From assembly GCF_001546455.1 (NCBI RefSeq), contig NZ_KQ956813.1, forward strand, positions 141,551-205,550: a DNA stretch of 64,000 nt, in the 5' to 3' direction. The notes beneath the pieces were generated by a model. The model was not told the origin of the DNA, ran no database searches, and was given only the letters and a program-made list of their open reading frames with translations. The translations under genes and the position numbers were made by a program. Positions 37,433-47,662 of this stretch are shown one piece after another; the first letter of the stretch is position 1; every line of letters begins with the position of its first letter. This stretch comes from Gardnerella vaginalis. GTDB taxonomy: Bacteria > Actinomycetota > Actinomycetes > Actinomycetales > Bifidobacteriaceae.

Positions 37433-39403
37433 CTATTTTTCTGTTTTCTCTACATCGATTGTATTGCTAGCATTATTAGTATTGCTTGTATCCTCATCAA
37501 GAATAACGTTTGGAAGCACAACCGTAAGCGTTAAGCCATGAGGCTTAGAATCCTCCGAGCCATCATTTTTCAATTCAACGCCACTCATTGTGTTATCAAT
37601 AGAATCATCTTCATTATCTTGATTAGAACTAGTTCTATATGCACAAGACGTTGTTGCACAAATAAAACCATGATGTGCCTTAACAACAGATTGCGCAATA
37701 GACATACCCAGACCCGTACCGCCTTTTTCTCTGGCTCTAGAAGGATCAGCAATATAGAAACGCTCGAAAATATGAGGCAAGGATTCTTCTGGAACACCAG
37801 GACCGTGGTCAACAACTCTAATAACAACATACGAATTGCCAGCGCCCGTTGATTGGCTAACTTCTGCAGCTTCCAAAAAATCCTTAAGAGACTTAGAAAC
37901 AGAGCTCATTTTTTGCAAAGCTTCGGGACTAATCGAAGCTTTAAAAATCCCCATTCCTATTTCTACTGGAGAATCAGTTGGAGTATAACGATGAATGTTT
38001 CCAACAATATTAGTAAGAACTTGGCGTAATCTTGCCCCATCGCCCTTTAACATAACATTAGGCAGCTGCCCTGGAGTAAAAATAAATTTTCGATCAAGAC
38101 TACAATTTGTAGGCTTAGAACAATCCATTAGCTTTAAGTCGTCTGCTAAATGCAAAGTTCCTTGTTGAACAACTCTAACTTGATCAAGCGCTCGCAAATC
38201 ATTTGCAGCATCTTTAAGAATTGGCGTTACATTAACAGTTTGAGAAACATTGATTCCTCGCCCTTCGTCAAATCGCGCTAGCGAAAGCAAATCTTCAACA
38301 AGCTCCGTCATTCTTTCGCTGGAAGCTTTAATGTGAGCAATAGAATCATCCGCCTTCTCTTGCTGCCCTGGAACACCTCTCCACATGTAATACAACTCGG
38401 CATAACCGTGGATTGCTGCCAAAGGCGTTCTAAGCTCATGGCTAGCGTCCGAAACAAAACGCTTCATTTTTTCTGTCATTGCTTCTTGATCATTAAAGCC
38501 TTGCTCAATCCTAGAAAGCATTGAGTTTAGCGAAGCTGCCAAAGAACCAACTTCCGTATTTTCTGGAGCCGAAGGAACTCGCCTGCTTAAATCTCCAGAA
38601 GCAATTTTAGACGCAGTTTTTTCTATTCGTTTTAGTGGAACAAGCGTTGACTGAATAATCAAAGCAGCCAAAACCGCTCCAAGGAGAATCACAGTTATAC
38701 TAACCATTAAGCAGTATCGCGTAAGCGTATCCAAAGTGTCCATTTGGTCGCTTAACGAAAGCGCTATATAAACGTAACCCCTAACACGCATTTCTGAGTT
38801 GTAACCGCTTCGCTGACCCCATGTAAGAACCAGCACACGCCACGGCGACTGAGCAACCTTTGCAGTTGCATCATCAATGCTTTTAAGATCACCCTTAACT
38901 ACTGCAGGAGATGTAAAAGGCTTTCTTTTTACAACAACGTTGTTAATTTCACCATCTTCTGGAAGCGTTGGCATAGAAACAACATTCCCCTTAAGAGGTG
39001 GAACTAACGGAGTTGTAATAATCTTGTTGTTAGTGTCTCGAATTTGCAAAAAATAATCGTTAGGGCCAACCGTAGGCTCTTTTGAATCTTTGCTTCTAAG
39101 CAAATCTATATTGTCGTAAATAAGCTGAGCCTGGTCTGCCAACTGAGCATCAGTTTTATCCAGCAAGTAGCTTCCAACTAACTGCCTAATCGATAAAGAT
39201 ATGCAAAATGCAGCAATAGTTAAAACAACAAGAGTGCATGCCACTAATCGAGTGCTTAGCGGTATTGCATCAAGATGTTTGCGCATCCATTTTCTTGCTT
39301 TATGATCTTTATTAGAATTCGCTTCTTTGCCGTCATAATCCGAGTTCTCGCTAGCAACAGCAGGATTATAAATAGCGACTTCCGTAGATTTGCCACTATT
39401 CAT
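37433..39403 (-). CDS. Two-component sensor histidine kinase (PhoR/MtrB-like)
   Basis: The 656-residue kinase has an N-terminal membrane helix (about residues 52-72) and an extracytoplasmic sensor of some 150 residues. A second helix near 230-250, a HAMP domain, the HisKA helix with H322 in SDASHELRTPLAA and a HATPase domain follow (VVDHGPGVPEESLPHIFERFY and GGTGLGMSIAQSVV). A low-complexity insert splits the last part of the ATPase domain, and the tail is Asn, Thr and Asp rich. It starts two bases after the response-regulator stop. The signal is unknown. Confidence 0.94.
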   Translation of the reverse strand: MNSGKSTEVAIYNPAVASENSDYDGKEANSNKDHKARKWMRKHLDAIPLSTRLVACTLVVLTIAAFCISLSIRQLVGSYLLDKTDAQLADQAQLIYDNIDLLRSKDSKEPTVGPNDYFLQIRDTNNKIITTPLVPPLKGNVVSMPTLPEDGEINNVVVKRKPFTSPAVVKGDLKSIDDATAKVAQSPWRVLVLTWGQRSGYNSEMRVRGYVYIALSLSDQMDTLDTLTRYCLMVSITVILLGAVLAALIIQSTLVPLKRIEKTASKIASGDLSRRVPSAPENTEVGSLAASLNSMLSRIEQGFNDQEAMTEKMKRFVSDASHELRTPLAAIHGYAELYYMWRGVPGQQEKADDSIAHIKASSERMTELVEDLLSLARFDEGRGINVSQTVNVTPILKDAANDLRALDQVRVVQQGTLHLADDLKLMDCSKPTNCSLDRKFIFTPGQLPNVMLKGDGARLRQVLTNIVGNIHRYTPTDSPVEIGMGIFKASISPEALQKMSSVSKSLKDFLEAAEVSQSTGAGNSYVVIRVVDHGPGVPEESLPHIFERFYIADPSRAREKGGTGLGMSIAQSVVKAHHGFICATTSCAYRTSSNQDNEDDSIDNTMSGVELKNDGSEDSKPHGLTLTVVLPNVILDEDTSNTNNASNTIDVEKTEK

Positions 39404-39405
39404 AA

Positions 39406-40158
39406 TCAGGCTTGCCCTGCCTTTGGAACACGAATCATGTAACCGATTCCACGCTTGGTCTCAATAAGCGGAACAACTTTCTTTAACGAACCATCGTCGT
39501 TCTTAATCTCAATGCCGTCGATTTTCTTTCTAAGATAAGAAATGTAGGATTCAACAATTGCAGCGTCTCCACCCCAATCGTACTGCCAAACGTGATTAAG
39601 AATCTGGCTTTTAGACAAAACTCTGCCTTCGTTATCCATTAAATAATGCAAAAGCTTGTATTCTGTAGGGCTTAGTTCGATTGGAACTCCAGCTCTAGAA
39701 ACATCGTGAGAATCCTCATTAATCTCTAAATCTGCAACTTTAACAACAGGAGTGTCTTCTTCTGCCTCCTGGGTTCTGCGTAGAATTGCTCGAATTCTAG
39801 CAACTACTTCTTCTAGGCTAAATGGCTTAGTAACGTAGTCGTCTCCGCCAACCGTTAAGCCCATAATCTTATCTTGCGTATCGTCTCTTGCAGTAAGGAA
39901 CAACACCGGAACAGCTACACCGTTTTGACGAATTCGCCTTGTAACGGTAAAACCGTCTATATCTGGCAGCATAACGTCCATAACAATAAGATCTGGATGA
40001 ACACGTTCTATAACTTCAATTGCTTCCGACCCAGAAGCAGCGGTTTCTACGTCAAATCCTGCAAAATGCAACGATGCAACTAAAAGTTCGCGAATTGAAG
40101 GTTCGTCGTCGACCACAACAATTGATGCTTCTACATTCTTACCCATACTGTTTAGCAT
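39406..40158 (-). CDS. OmpR-family response regulator (PhoP-like)
   Basis: The receiver domain has its phosphorylation site at D61 in VMDVMLPD (numbered from the ATG at 40158). It is followed by the segment LFLTARDDTQDKIMGLTVGGDDYVTKPFSLEEVVAR, which closely resembles mycobacterial PhoP as I remember it. The C-terminal winged helix (SPTEYKLLHYLMDNEGRVLSKSQILNHVW) is complete. Start candidates are a GTG at 40161, ATG at 40158 and ATG at 40146. None has a clear ribosome binding site, which would suit a leaderless transcript. It is paired with the kinase downstream. Confidence 0.93.
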   Translation of the reverse strand: MLNSMGKNVEASIVVVDDEPSIRELLVASLHFAGFDVETAASGSEAIEVIERVHPDLIVMDVMLPDIDGFTVTRRIRQNGVAVPVLFLTARDDTQDKIMGLTVGGDDYVTKPFSLEEVVARIRAILRRTQEAEEDTPVVKVADLEINEDSHDVSRAGVPIELSPTEYKLLHYLMDNEGRVLSKSQILNHVWQYDWGGDAAIVESYISYLRKKIDGIEIKNDDGSLKKVVPLIETKRGIGYMIRVPKAGQA

Positions 40159-40206
40159 CACTTATAAAGCTGAATGTTTCCTGAGTGTTTCCTGAAAAAA
40201 ATAGAT

Positions 40207-40941
40207 TTATTTGTGCGCAGCATGCCTTCTCTTGGCTTTTCTAAATCCTAGCGCAACTTGCTTTAACACGTAATTTCTTCTATACAAAATAAGCGCAACA
40301 ATTGCAAATAATGCAAGAATTACAACAATCATCACAACAGTTGCAATAATGCTTGTTGAAGGTGTAATCGACGTTCTTTTTGCGCGAATAATCTGCTTCA
40401 TAAGCGAAATCGCAGATTTAGACCAGTCGGCTCCTTGCGCACTAACTAATGGCCTATAGGCTGCATCCGACAACAAGTCGACGGTTGTTTTTCTTTTAAG
40501 CCATTCATCGGAATTAGGCGAAACTGCCACAACAAGTCTTCCATCGTGAGTGGCAACTGCTAAAAGAACAGTATTTGCAGCAGGATTTGTGCTTGTTAAT
40601 AAATCGCTAGCCCACTTTGATGGATCTTTGCTGCCACTAAAATTAGCTAAATAAAGAAGTCGCACAGAAACACCTGTTTGCTTTTTTGTGCTAGCAATCA
40701 TGTCGGAAACTTTTGCAACAGAGTCCCCTAGAAGATTTTCTGTATCTGTGATTGAATCCGTAGTAACAATGCCATAATTATTAGGATTTTTATTTGCCGA
40801 ATCGCTATTTTTTGACTTTTCTTTAGCAAAAACAGGGCTGGCAAATAAAGCAATTTGACCCAAAAACACAAGTATTATAAAGGCGCATAAGCCTTTAACC
40901 ACATTAGTAAAAAAATCTTTGACAAAATCGCTTGACGGCAT
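40207..40941 (-). CDS. TPM-domain membrane protein
   Basis: The protein (244 residues from the ATG at 40941) has a signal-anchor helix near residues 14-38. An extracytoplasmic TPM domain follows, with NLLGDSVAKVSDMIASTKKQTGVSVRLL and NTVLLAVATHDGRLVVAVS recognisable. One C-terminal membrane helix near 198-222 and a short basic tail (FRKAKRRHAAHK) end the protein. TPM proteins have been linked to phosphatase activity or photosystem repair in plants and are of unclear role in bacteria. The upstream in-frame GTG/ATG region adds residues without family character. It may share a transcript with the two-component genes downstream. Confidence 0.8.
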   Translation of the reverse strand: MPSSDFVKDFFTNVVKGLCAFIILVFLGQIALFASPVFAKEKSKNSDSANKNPNNYGIVTTDSITDTENLLGDSVAKVSDMIASTKKQTGVSVRLLYLANFSGSKDPSKWASDLLTSTNPAANTVLLAVATHDGRLVVAVSPNSDEWLKRKTTVDLLSDAAYRPLVSAQGADWSKSAISLMKQIIRAKRTSITPSTSIIATVVMIVVILALFAIVALILYRRNYVLKQVALGFRKAKRRHAAHK

Positions 40942-41078
40942 ATATTCATAATACCGTGTTTTTAGATTACAAGAAACAATAGCAAAAATTGGGTTTAATA
41001 CGTCATTTCTACACAAGCATTAAATAACACGGAGATAAAGCATAACAAAACACAATTTACAAGCATTAAGGAGTAAAA

Positions 41079-41372
41079 ATGGCACAATTTAGAGTTGATT
41101 CAGAACAGATTCAGCAATCTGCTGCAGCAGTTGGATCTTCGATTAATGCAATTCGAGATGCAACTAACGGAATGTACGCAAATCTTCAGCAGCTGCAAAG
41201 CGTGTGGACTGGTCCTGCTGCCACTCAGTTTGCAACAACCGCCACACAATGGCGAGCAGCGCACCAGCAAATGGAACAATCACTAGAGGCAATTCAGCTT
41301 GCAATGCAAAATGCTTCTAACATCTACATGGATACAGAAGCGCAAGCAGCATCACTATTTGCAATGAACTAA
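41079..41372 (+). CDS. WXG100 family protein (EsxA-like)
   Basis: This 97-residue helical-hairpin protein carries the defining W43-T-G45 turn (SVWTGPAATQF) and typical length. WXG100 proteins are secreted by type VII (ESX) systems as dimers. An AAGGAG site precedes the ATG. It stands alone on the plus strand, between the TPM gene (divergent) and groEL (convergent). No EccC ATPase or other ESX membrane component is encoded in the window, so the secretion machinery would be elsewhere. Confidence 0.93.
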   Translation: MAQFRVDSEQIQQSAAAVGSSINAIRDATNGMYANLQQLQSVWTGPAATQFATTATQWRAAHQQMEQSLEAIQLAMQNASNIYMDTEAQAASLFAMN

Positions 41373-41405
41373 ACAAGTTACAAAAACAAGTTACAAAAAC
41401 AAAAA

Positions 41406-41439
41406 CATGAGCGGCAAAGCCAAAACTTTACCGCTCATG
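41406..41439. terminator. Terminator between the WXG100 gene and groEL
   Basis: A hairpin with arms CATGAGCGG-C-AAAG and CTTT-A-CCGCTCATG around a 6-base loop lies between the two convergent genes. The arms are complete apart from one mismatch. On the minus strand it is followed by two short T runs, so it best serves groEL, and it may also stop read-through from the WXG100 gene. Confidence 0.75.
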
Positions 41440-41484
41440 CCTGATAACTAAACAGACTCAATCAAAGAGTTAATTTAATTTAAT

Positions 41485-43170
<1,686 letters not shown>

Positions 43171-43197
43171 TCAGCTGTTGACTAAACCGTTTAAACT

Positions 43198-43240
43198 GAG
43201 TGCTAAATGAAGATTAGCACTCTAAGTACCCGAGTGCCAA
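43198..43240 (-). promoter_or_regulatory. CIRCE (HrcA) operator with an additional half-site
   Basis: TTAGCACTC at 43214, a 9-base spacer and GAGTGCCAA at 43232 match the CIRCE consensus with one change in the second half. A third, perfect half-site GAGTGCTAA lies at 43198-43206. It pairs with the middle TTAGCACTC across seven bases as an outward-facing alternative inverted repeat. The site lies upstream of groEL in the expected operator or promoter zone. Confidence 0.93.
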
Positions 43241-43284
43241 CTGTATTCAAAAATCTATAGAAAAAATCTATAGTCAAAAATCAA

Positions 43285-43332
43285 AAATAGCCAATCAAAA
43301 AGCCCTTATTAAGACTTTCCAATTGGCTATTT
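43285..43332 (-). terminator. Terminator of the LytR_C-domain gene
   Basis: Eleven-base perfect arms AAATAGCCAAT and ATTGGCTATTT flank an inner hairpin of eight pairs (AAAG with CTTT as its base). On the minus strand the structure is followed by TTTTTGATTTTTG. It separates the LytR_C gene from the groEL promoter. Confidence 0.75.
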
Positions 43333-43386
43333 AAGCGTTTATTTATTAGTCAAATCTATTACGTTTATTTATTTTGTACAGCAAAT

Positions 43387-44070
43387 CTACTTGCACAAAA
43401 CCACAACAATAGTGGTTGCTATTTGATCCGCAGATTCAACATTGCTGATTCCGAGTGTTTTAGCAATATCTTCAGCAGCAGCTCGATTCTCGCTCCCCTT
43501 ATACCAAACAACAGAATCAGCAGGAACAGTTCCAGCAGGATTTGCAGCCTGTACATTTTCGTAGCCCGCTTGCTTAAGCTTTGCAGCTTCTTGAGCAGCA
43601 TGACCCTGAATCTTTGTTGCATTAATAACTCTTACTGGAACAGTCTTGTTAACAGATTGCCCAGAAGTGTTTGAGTTGCTTGCATTATTGTCTTTAGAAT
43701 CCTTAGAGCTATTAGCATTTTTATCTTCTTTATTAGACTTATCGGTTTTTACTGGATCCCTATCTTCGTCTGAATCGTCGTCAGCATCATCCGACTTGCT
43801 CTTGCTCTCGTCAATTTTGCCGCTCTTAAGTTTAGAAGACTTAGCAGTTGTTGACTGATTTGTGCTCCATGGCAAACGAATATTGTTGATTTCTCCAGAC
43901 ATAATAGCCCATGCAAAAATACCTAAAACAACAGCAATAGTTACGACTACTACATACGGGAACAATACGGCATACCAAGCGCGATTTCCGCGATGTACTC
44001 CAACAGGGCCTTCTGGTGGATTATCAAAAGCATCTGGCGTAAACGACACGTTCTGGCTTTTATGCGCCAT
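43387..44070 (-). CDS. LytR C-terminal domain membrane protein
   Basis: The protein (227 residues) has a short cytoplasmic start, one membrane helix (about residues 34-56), and a charged Ser, Lys, Asp and Asn linker of some 75 residues. A LytR_C domain follows (VPVRVINATKIQGHAAQEAAKLKQAGYENVQAAN, then GSENRAAAEDIAKTLG). LytR_C domains occur in wall-associated proteins, often fused to LytR-CpsA-Psr transferases, but no transferase domain is present here. Placement outside the membrane is inferred. It is divergent from ung and ends in its own terminator. Confidence 0.85.
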   Translation of the reverse strand: MAHKSQNVSFTPDAFDNPPEGPVGVHRGNRAWYAVLFPYVVVVTIAVVLGIFAWAIMSGEINNIRLPWSTNQSTTAKSSKLKSGKIDESKSKSDDADDDSDEDRDPVKTDKSNKEDKNANSSKDSKDNNASNSNTSGQSVNKTVPVRVINATKIQGHAAQEAAKLKQAGYENVQAANPAGTVPADSVVWYKGSENRAAAEDIAKTLGISNVESADQIATTIVVVLCK

Positions 44071-44204
44071 AATTGTATCCCTTCTAAAAAATCAGCTAAC
44101 AGTATGAGTCCATATTAGCGAATACCGCGCACAAAGCATAAAGAATTTTATTTATTTTTACATTTGATTTTGTATTTATCACCCTTGTTTTAGAGTTGAT
44201 AAAT

Positions 44205-44906
44205 ATGGATATTAAGCAGCGAAAATCTTTGCACGAACTCATAGACCCAGATTGGGCAAATGCCCTTGAACCAGTTGAACCACAAATTCATAAAATGGGA
44301 GATTTTTTACGGCAAGAATTAGCATGCGGAAGACGATTTTTGCCAGAAAGTCATAATATTCTTAGAGCTTTTACAATCCCTTTTAATCAAATAAAGGTTC
44401 TTATTGTTGGTCAAGACCCATACCCAACACCAGGGCACCCAGTTGGTCTTAGTTTTTGCGTAGACCCTAGCGTTAAACCGTTGCCTAAAAGTCTAACCAA
44501 CATCTATAAAGAATTAGTTAATGATTTAAACGTTCCAATGCCTAAAAATGGCGATTTAACACCTTGGACTAAGCAGGGCGTAATGCTGCTAAACAGATGC
44601 CTTAGCGTAGAAGCAGGCAAAGCGAATAGCCATCAAGGAAAAGGTTGGGAACAAATAACAGATGCTGCAATAACAGCGCTAAATAATCGCACAGATAATA
44701 ACGGCAAACCGCTTCCATTAGTGGCAATTCTTTGGGGCAGAAACGCTCAAAGCCTAGCTCCTCTTCTTACAAACGCAGTGATTATTCAATCCCCACACCC
44801 AAGTCCGCTTTCTGCATCTAGAGGATTCTTTGGCTCCAGGCCATTTTCTAGAACAAATCAAGCATTAATATCAATGGGAGCATCTGCAATTGACTGGAGC
44901 TTATAG
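44205..44906 (+). CDS. ung: Uracil-DNA glycosylase (family 1)
   Basis: Ung removes uracil from DNA. The water-activating Asp is D71 in [17 protein letters not shown]. The leucine-loop motif [17 protein letters not shown] is near residue 197. Length is 233 residues from the ATG at 44205; a TTG nine bases upstream is in frame. The Pro after GQDPY, in place of the enterobacterial His, is common in actinobacteria. No strong ribosome binding site precedes the start. It lies 43 bases before moxR. Confidence 0.95.
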   Translation: MDIKQRKSLHELIDPDWANALEPVEPQIHKMGDFLRQELACGRRFLPESHNILRAFTIPFNQIKVLIVGQDPYPTPGHPVGLSFCVDPSVKPLPKSLTNIYKELVNDLNVPMPKNGDLTPWTKQGVMLLNRCLSVEAGKANSHQGKGWEQITDAAITALNNRTDNNGKPLPLVAILWGRNAQSLAPLLTNAVIIQSPHPSPLSASRGFFGSRPFSRTNQALISMGASAIDWSL

Positions 44907-44949
44907 CAAAAAGAAACTAAGGTAGCGTATATCGGTTAAAATAAAACGC

Positions 44950-46086
44950 ATGGCATTATTCCCTCCGCAACCAAATAGTCAAAACAATAGCGCAAATACT
45001 GGTGTTTTCTCTCTTCCACCCCAGCCTCGCGTACCTGTTTCTAATAGCTCTATTTCTAATACAGTAGACGAAACAAATCAGCCAATATCTGCAGGCGTTT
45101 CTAACGAGAGCATTAAAAAGGCGCAGCAGATTGCAGCGGTTCTTCGCTCAAGATTTGCTCAAACACTTGTAGGCCAAGATTCACTTAAAGAATCGCTTAT
45201 TTTAACGCTTATTGCTGGAGGCCACATTCTTATTGAATCTGTTCCAGGTCTTGCTAAAACAACTGCTGCACAGACTCTTGCAACGGCAATGTCTGGAAGC
45301 TTTAAACGAATTCAGTGTACGCCTGATTTAATGCCAGCAGACTTAGTTGGAACTCAAGTTTTTGACTTTTCTTCTCAAAGATTTACAACACAGATTGGTC
45401 CTATTCACGCAAACGTGATTCTGCTAGACGAGATTAATCGATCAAATGCAAAAACTCAGTCAGCAATGCTGGAGGCAATGGCAGAAGGCGCTACAACAAT
45501 TGGTGGAGAACGCATTAATCTTCCTCAGCCTTTTATGGTTATTGCTACGCAAAATCCAATTGAAGAAGAAGGAACTTTTAATCTTCCAGAAGCTCAAATG
45601 GATCGTTTTATGCTTAAAGCTGTTATGACTTACCCTTCGTTTAGCGAAGAGGTGAGCATGTTGGAGCTTTTAACAAACAGAGGAAGCGACGTTTTTAATC
45701 CGCAAACACTTAATAGCCAAAAAATAAGTTTGCAAGACGTTACTTTTTTGCGCGCAGCCGCTAAACGAGTGCATGTTTCGGAAGCTGTTATGAAGTATGC
45801 AGTAGATATTGTTGCAACTTCTAGAGGCCAAGGAAGTCACCCTCTTAAAACTATTTCTTCACTTGTACGAATGGGTGCAAGCCCTAGAGCTTCTATTGCT
45901 TTAATACGCATTGGTCAGGCTCAAGCTCTTCTTTCTGGAAGGGATTACGTTATTCCAGAAGATGTTAAAAAATTTGCTCACGAAGTTCTTAGACACAGGA
46001 TTCTTTTGACTTTTGAAGCTTTAGCAGATTCCATTACTAGCGACCAAGTTATTGATGCAATAGTGAAGACGGTTCCTGCACCATGA
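44950..46086 (+). CDS. MoxR-family AAA+ ATPase
   Basis: MoxR ATPases act as chaperones for assembling or activating VWA-domain protein complexes. The 378-residue protein has the modified Walker A ESVPGLAKTT, Walker B VILLDEINRSNAKTQSAMLEAM and sensor region MVIATQNPIEEEGTFNLPEAQMDRF. About 50 N-terminal residues rich in Asn, Gln and Pro precede the module. Its stop overlaps the start of the DUF58 gene by four bases (ATGA). It heads a six-gene overlapped operon. Confidence 0.94.
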   Translation: MALFPPQPNSQNNSANTGVFSLPPQPRVPVSNSSISNTVDETNQPISAGVSNESIKKAQQIAAVLRSRFAQTLVGQDSLKESLILTLIAGGHILIESVPGLAKTTAAQTLATAMSGSFKRIQCTPDLMPADLVGTQVFDFSSQRFTTQIGPIHANVILLDEINRSNAKTQSAMLEAMAEGATTIGGERINLPQPFMVIATQNPIEEEGTFNLPEAQMDRFMLKAVMTYPSFSEEVSMLELLTNRGSDVFNPQTLNSQKISLQDVTFLRAAAKRVHVSEAVMKYAVDIVATSRGQGSHPLKTISSLVRMGASPRASIALIRIGQAQALLSGRDYVIPEDVKKFAHEVLRHRILLTFEALADSITSDQVIDAIVKTVPAP

Positions 46087-47096
46087 TTTTTGCAAAACTG
46101 TTTAAAACCTATTCACAACCAACTTTTACAGTTAATGCTAAAAGGAATTTGCTATGCTCCGATTCGTCTAAAAAAGTTAGGCGAAAAATCGAAGCATTAG
46201 ACAATCGTCTAAATCTTCCACTTGCAAAAAAATCTTTAAGCATTTTTGAAGGAGAACACCCTTCTAACCAAAAATTTGGTAATGGCGACTTAGTAGACGT
46301 TCATGCTTGGCAGCCTGGAGACGAAGCTAGAATGATCAACTGGAAAGCCAGCGCAAGAATTGGCGAACCAATGGTTTCTTCCAGGCAGCGCGAATCTTCT
46401 TCTAAAACTTGGATTCTTGTGGATTCTAGTGTAAATATGAATGCTTCTTGCGCGTCTAAAAGTAATGAATATTTATATGAGATTGCTTCTAACGCAGCAT
46501 GTTTTTTTGCGTCTTTAAGCATAAAACGCAACGACTCGCTTAATTGCGCTTTATTTGATGGAGATAATGTTTTACGGATTCCATCTTGTAGGAATCTGCC
46601 TGATTTTGAGCGTAGCTTAGATATTTCATTGTGCAATGCACGCAAAAACACTAGAAACACAGATGCCATTATTGACTTCGCTAATTCAATTACCCAAAAA
46701 CACGGCTTGATTGTAATAATTACAGACGAATACGCTATTTTGCAAAAACATTTTAATGATTTGCAAAAAATCGCTAGATTACATTCTTTAATCGTTGTAA
46801 CCCTAAGCCCGGTAAACCCATTTAGCAAGTCTAAAGATATTCCAATACTTGATGGAACAACAATGCGCAAAATACCAGCGTTTTTAGTAGACGATTCCTG
46901 CTGTAAAGAAGTAAAGACACATAGGGCATTTATAAACAACTCGCTACACGAATGCTTAAACTCTGCTAAAGCTTGCCTTATACGTGGGTCTTCTAGCAAG
47001 CAAATATTCCATTCTTTGGCTAAATTTATTTGTAACGCAACTTTGCAAAACAGCGTTTTTAGTGTTAAGAAGAATCAAGATTTACTCTTAAAATAG
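46083..47096 (+). CDS. DUF58 domain protein
   Basis: DUF58 proteins accompany MoxR ATPases. The family signature is visible as GDLVDVHAWQPGDEARMINWKASARIGEPMV near residues 66-98, followed by a VWA-like beta strand WILVDSSVNM. Unlike many relatives there is no obvious N-terminal membrane pair, so it appears cytosolic or peripheral (337 residues). It overlaps moxR by four bases, and the next gene starts 17 bases after its stop. Confidence 0.88.
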   Translation: MIFAKLFKTYSQPTFTVNAKRNLLCSDSSKKVRRKIEALDNRLNLPLAKKSLSIFEGEHPSNQKFGNGDLVDVHAWQPGDEARMINWKASARIGEPMVSSRQRESSSKTWILVDSSVNMNASCASKSNEYLYEIASNAACFFASLSIKRNDSLNCALFDGDNVLRIPSCRNLPDFERSLDISLCNARKNTRNTDAIIDFANSITQKHGLIVIITDEYAILQKHFNDLQKIARLHSLIVVTLSPVNPFSKSKDIPILDGTTMRKIPAFLVDDSCCKEVKTHRAFINNSLHECLNSAKACLIRGSSSKQIFHSLAKFICNATLQNSVFSVKKNQDLLLK

Positions 47097-47113
47097 GCTT
47101 AGGTTGGTTTGCA

Positions 47114-47662
47114 GTGAGTATTAATAATGTTCAAAAAGTTTTAAACGACGAAACAATGCTACTTGCCCTTATTGGCTTAAGCATAATAGTTGCGTTTTTG
47201 GCAATCATAATGCTCTACATTGCTATCTACAAAATCAACACTAAAGCAAACACTAAAGAAGATGTAAAAAATGCCGCTCATACTTTAAACGCAAATAGGC
47301 AAGAATGGCGTAAAAAAATTGAGCAGGTTGTTAGCGAATATAATCAAAACAAGATTAAAAAAGATCAAGCTTTTGCTAAATTAGCCAAAATTGCTCGACA
47401 ATACGTTTCTATAATTAGCGGAGACAACATTAAATCACACACTCTTGGAGACATTAGTTCGCTTAGAAACACTTGGAAAAACACGCAGGGAGCAGACTTA
47501 TTGCGTCAAACTATTGCAGCTTTATACCCTCCTGAATTTGCGGACGCAAAGTATAATAATCAGGCAAAAAATGCAGATGTTGATCAAGGCGCAAGATGGG
47601 TTCTTGCTCTTCTTGAAAGCTGGAAAACAAAGGAAAATAAGCCAAAGGAGAATAAAAGATGA
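47114..47662 (+). CDS. Single-pass membrane protein of the moxR operon
   Basis: The 182-residue protein starts at a GTG, has one membrane helix near residues 14-38 and a Lys-rich cytoplasmic helical domain. Its position between the DUF58 and VWA genes matches the small DUF4381-like membrane proteins of moxR/Bat operons, but I cannot assign a family by motif. Its stop overlaps the next start by four bases. The start codon is supported mainly by the operon fit. Confidence 0.75.
   Translation: MSINNVQKVLNDETMLLALIGLSIIVAFLAIIMLYIAIYKINTKANTKEDVKNAAHTLNANRQEWRKKIEQVVSEYNQNKIKKDQAFAKLAKIARQYVSIISGDNIKSHTLGDISSLRNTWKNTQGADLLRQTIAALYPPEFADAKYNNQAKNADVDQGARWVLALLESWKTKENKPKENKR

Noticed and set aside
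44415..44435. Missing His after GQDPY in Ung as a sign of an inactive enzyme
   Set aside because: GQDPYP is the usual actinobacterial form, and the catalytic Asp and the HPSPLS loop are intact.
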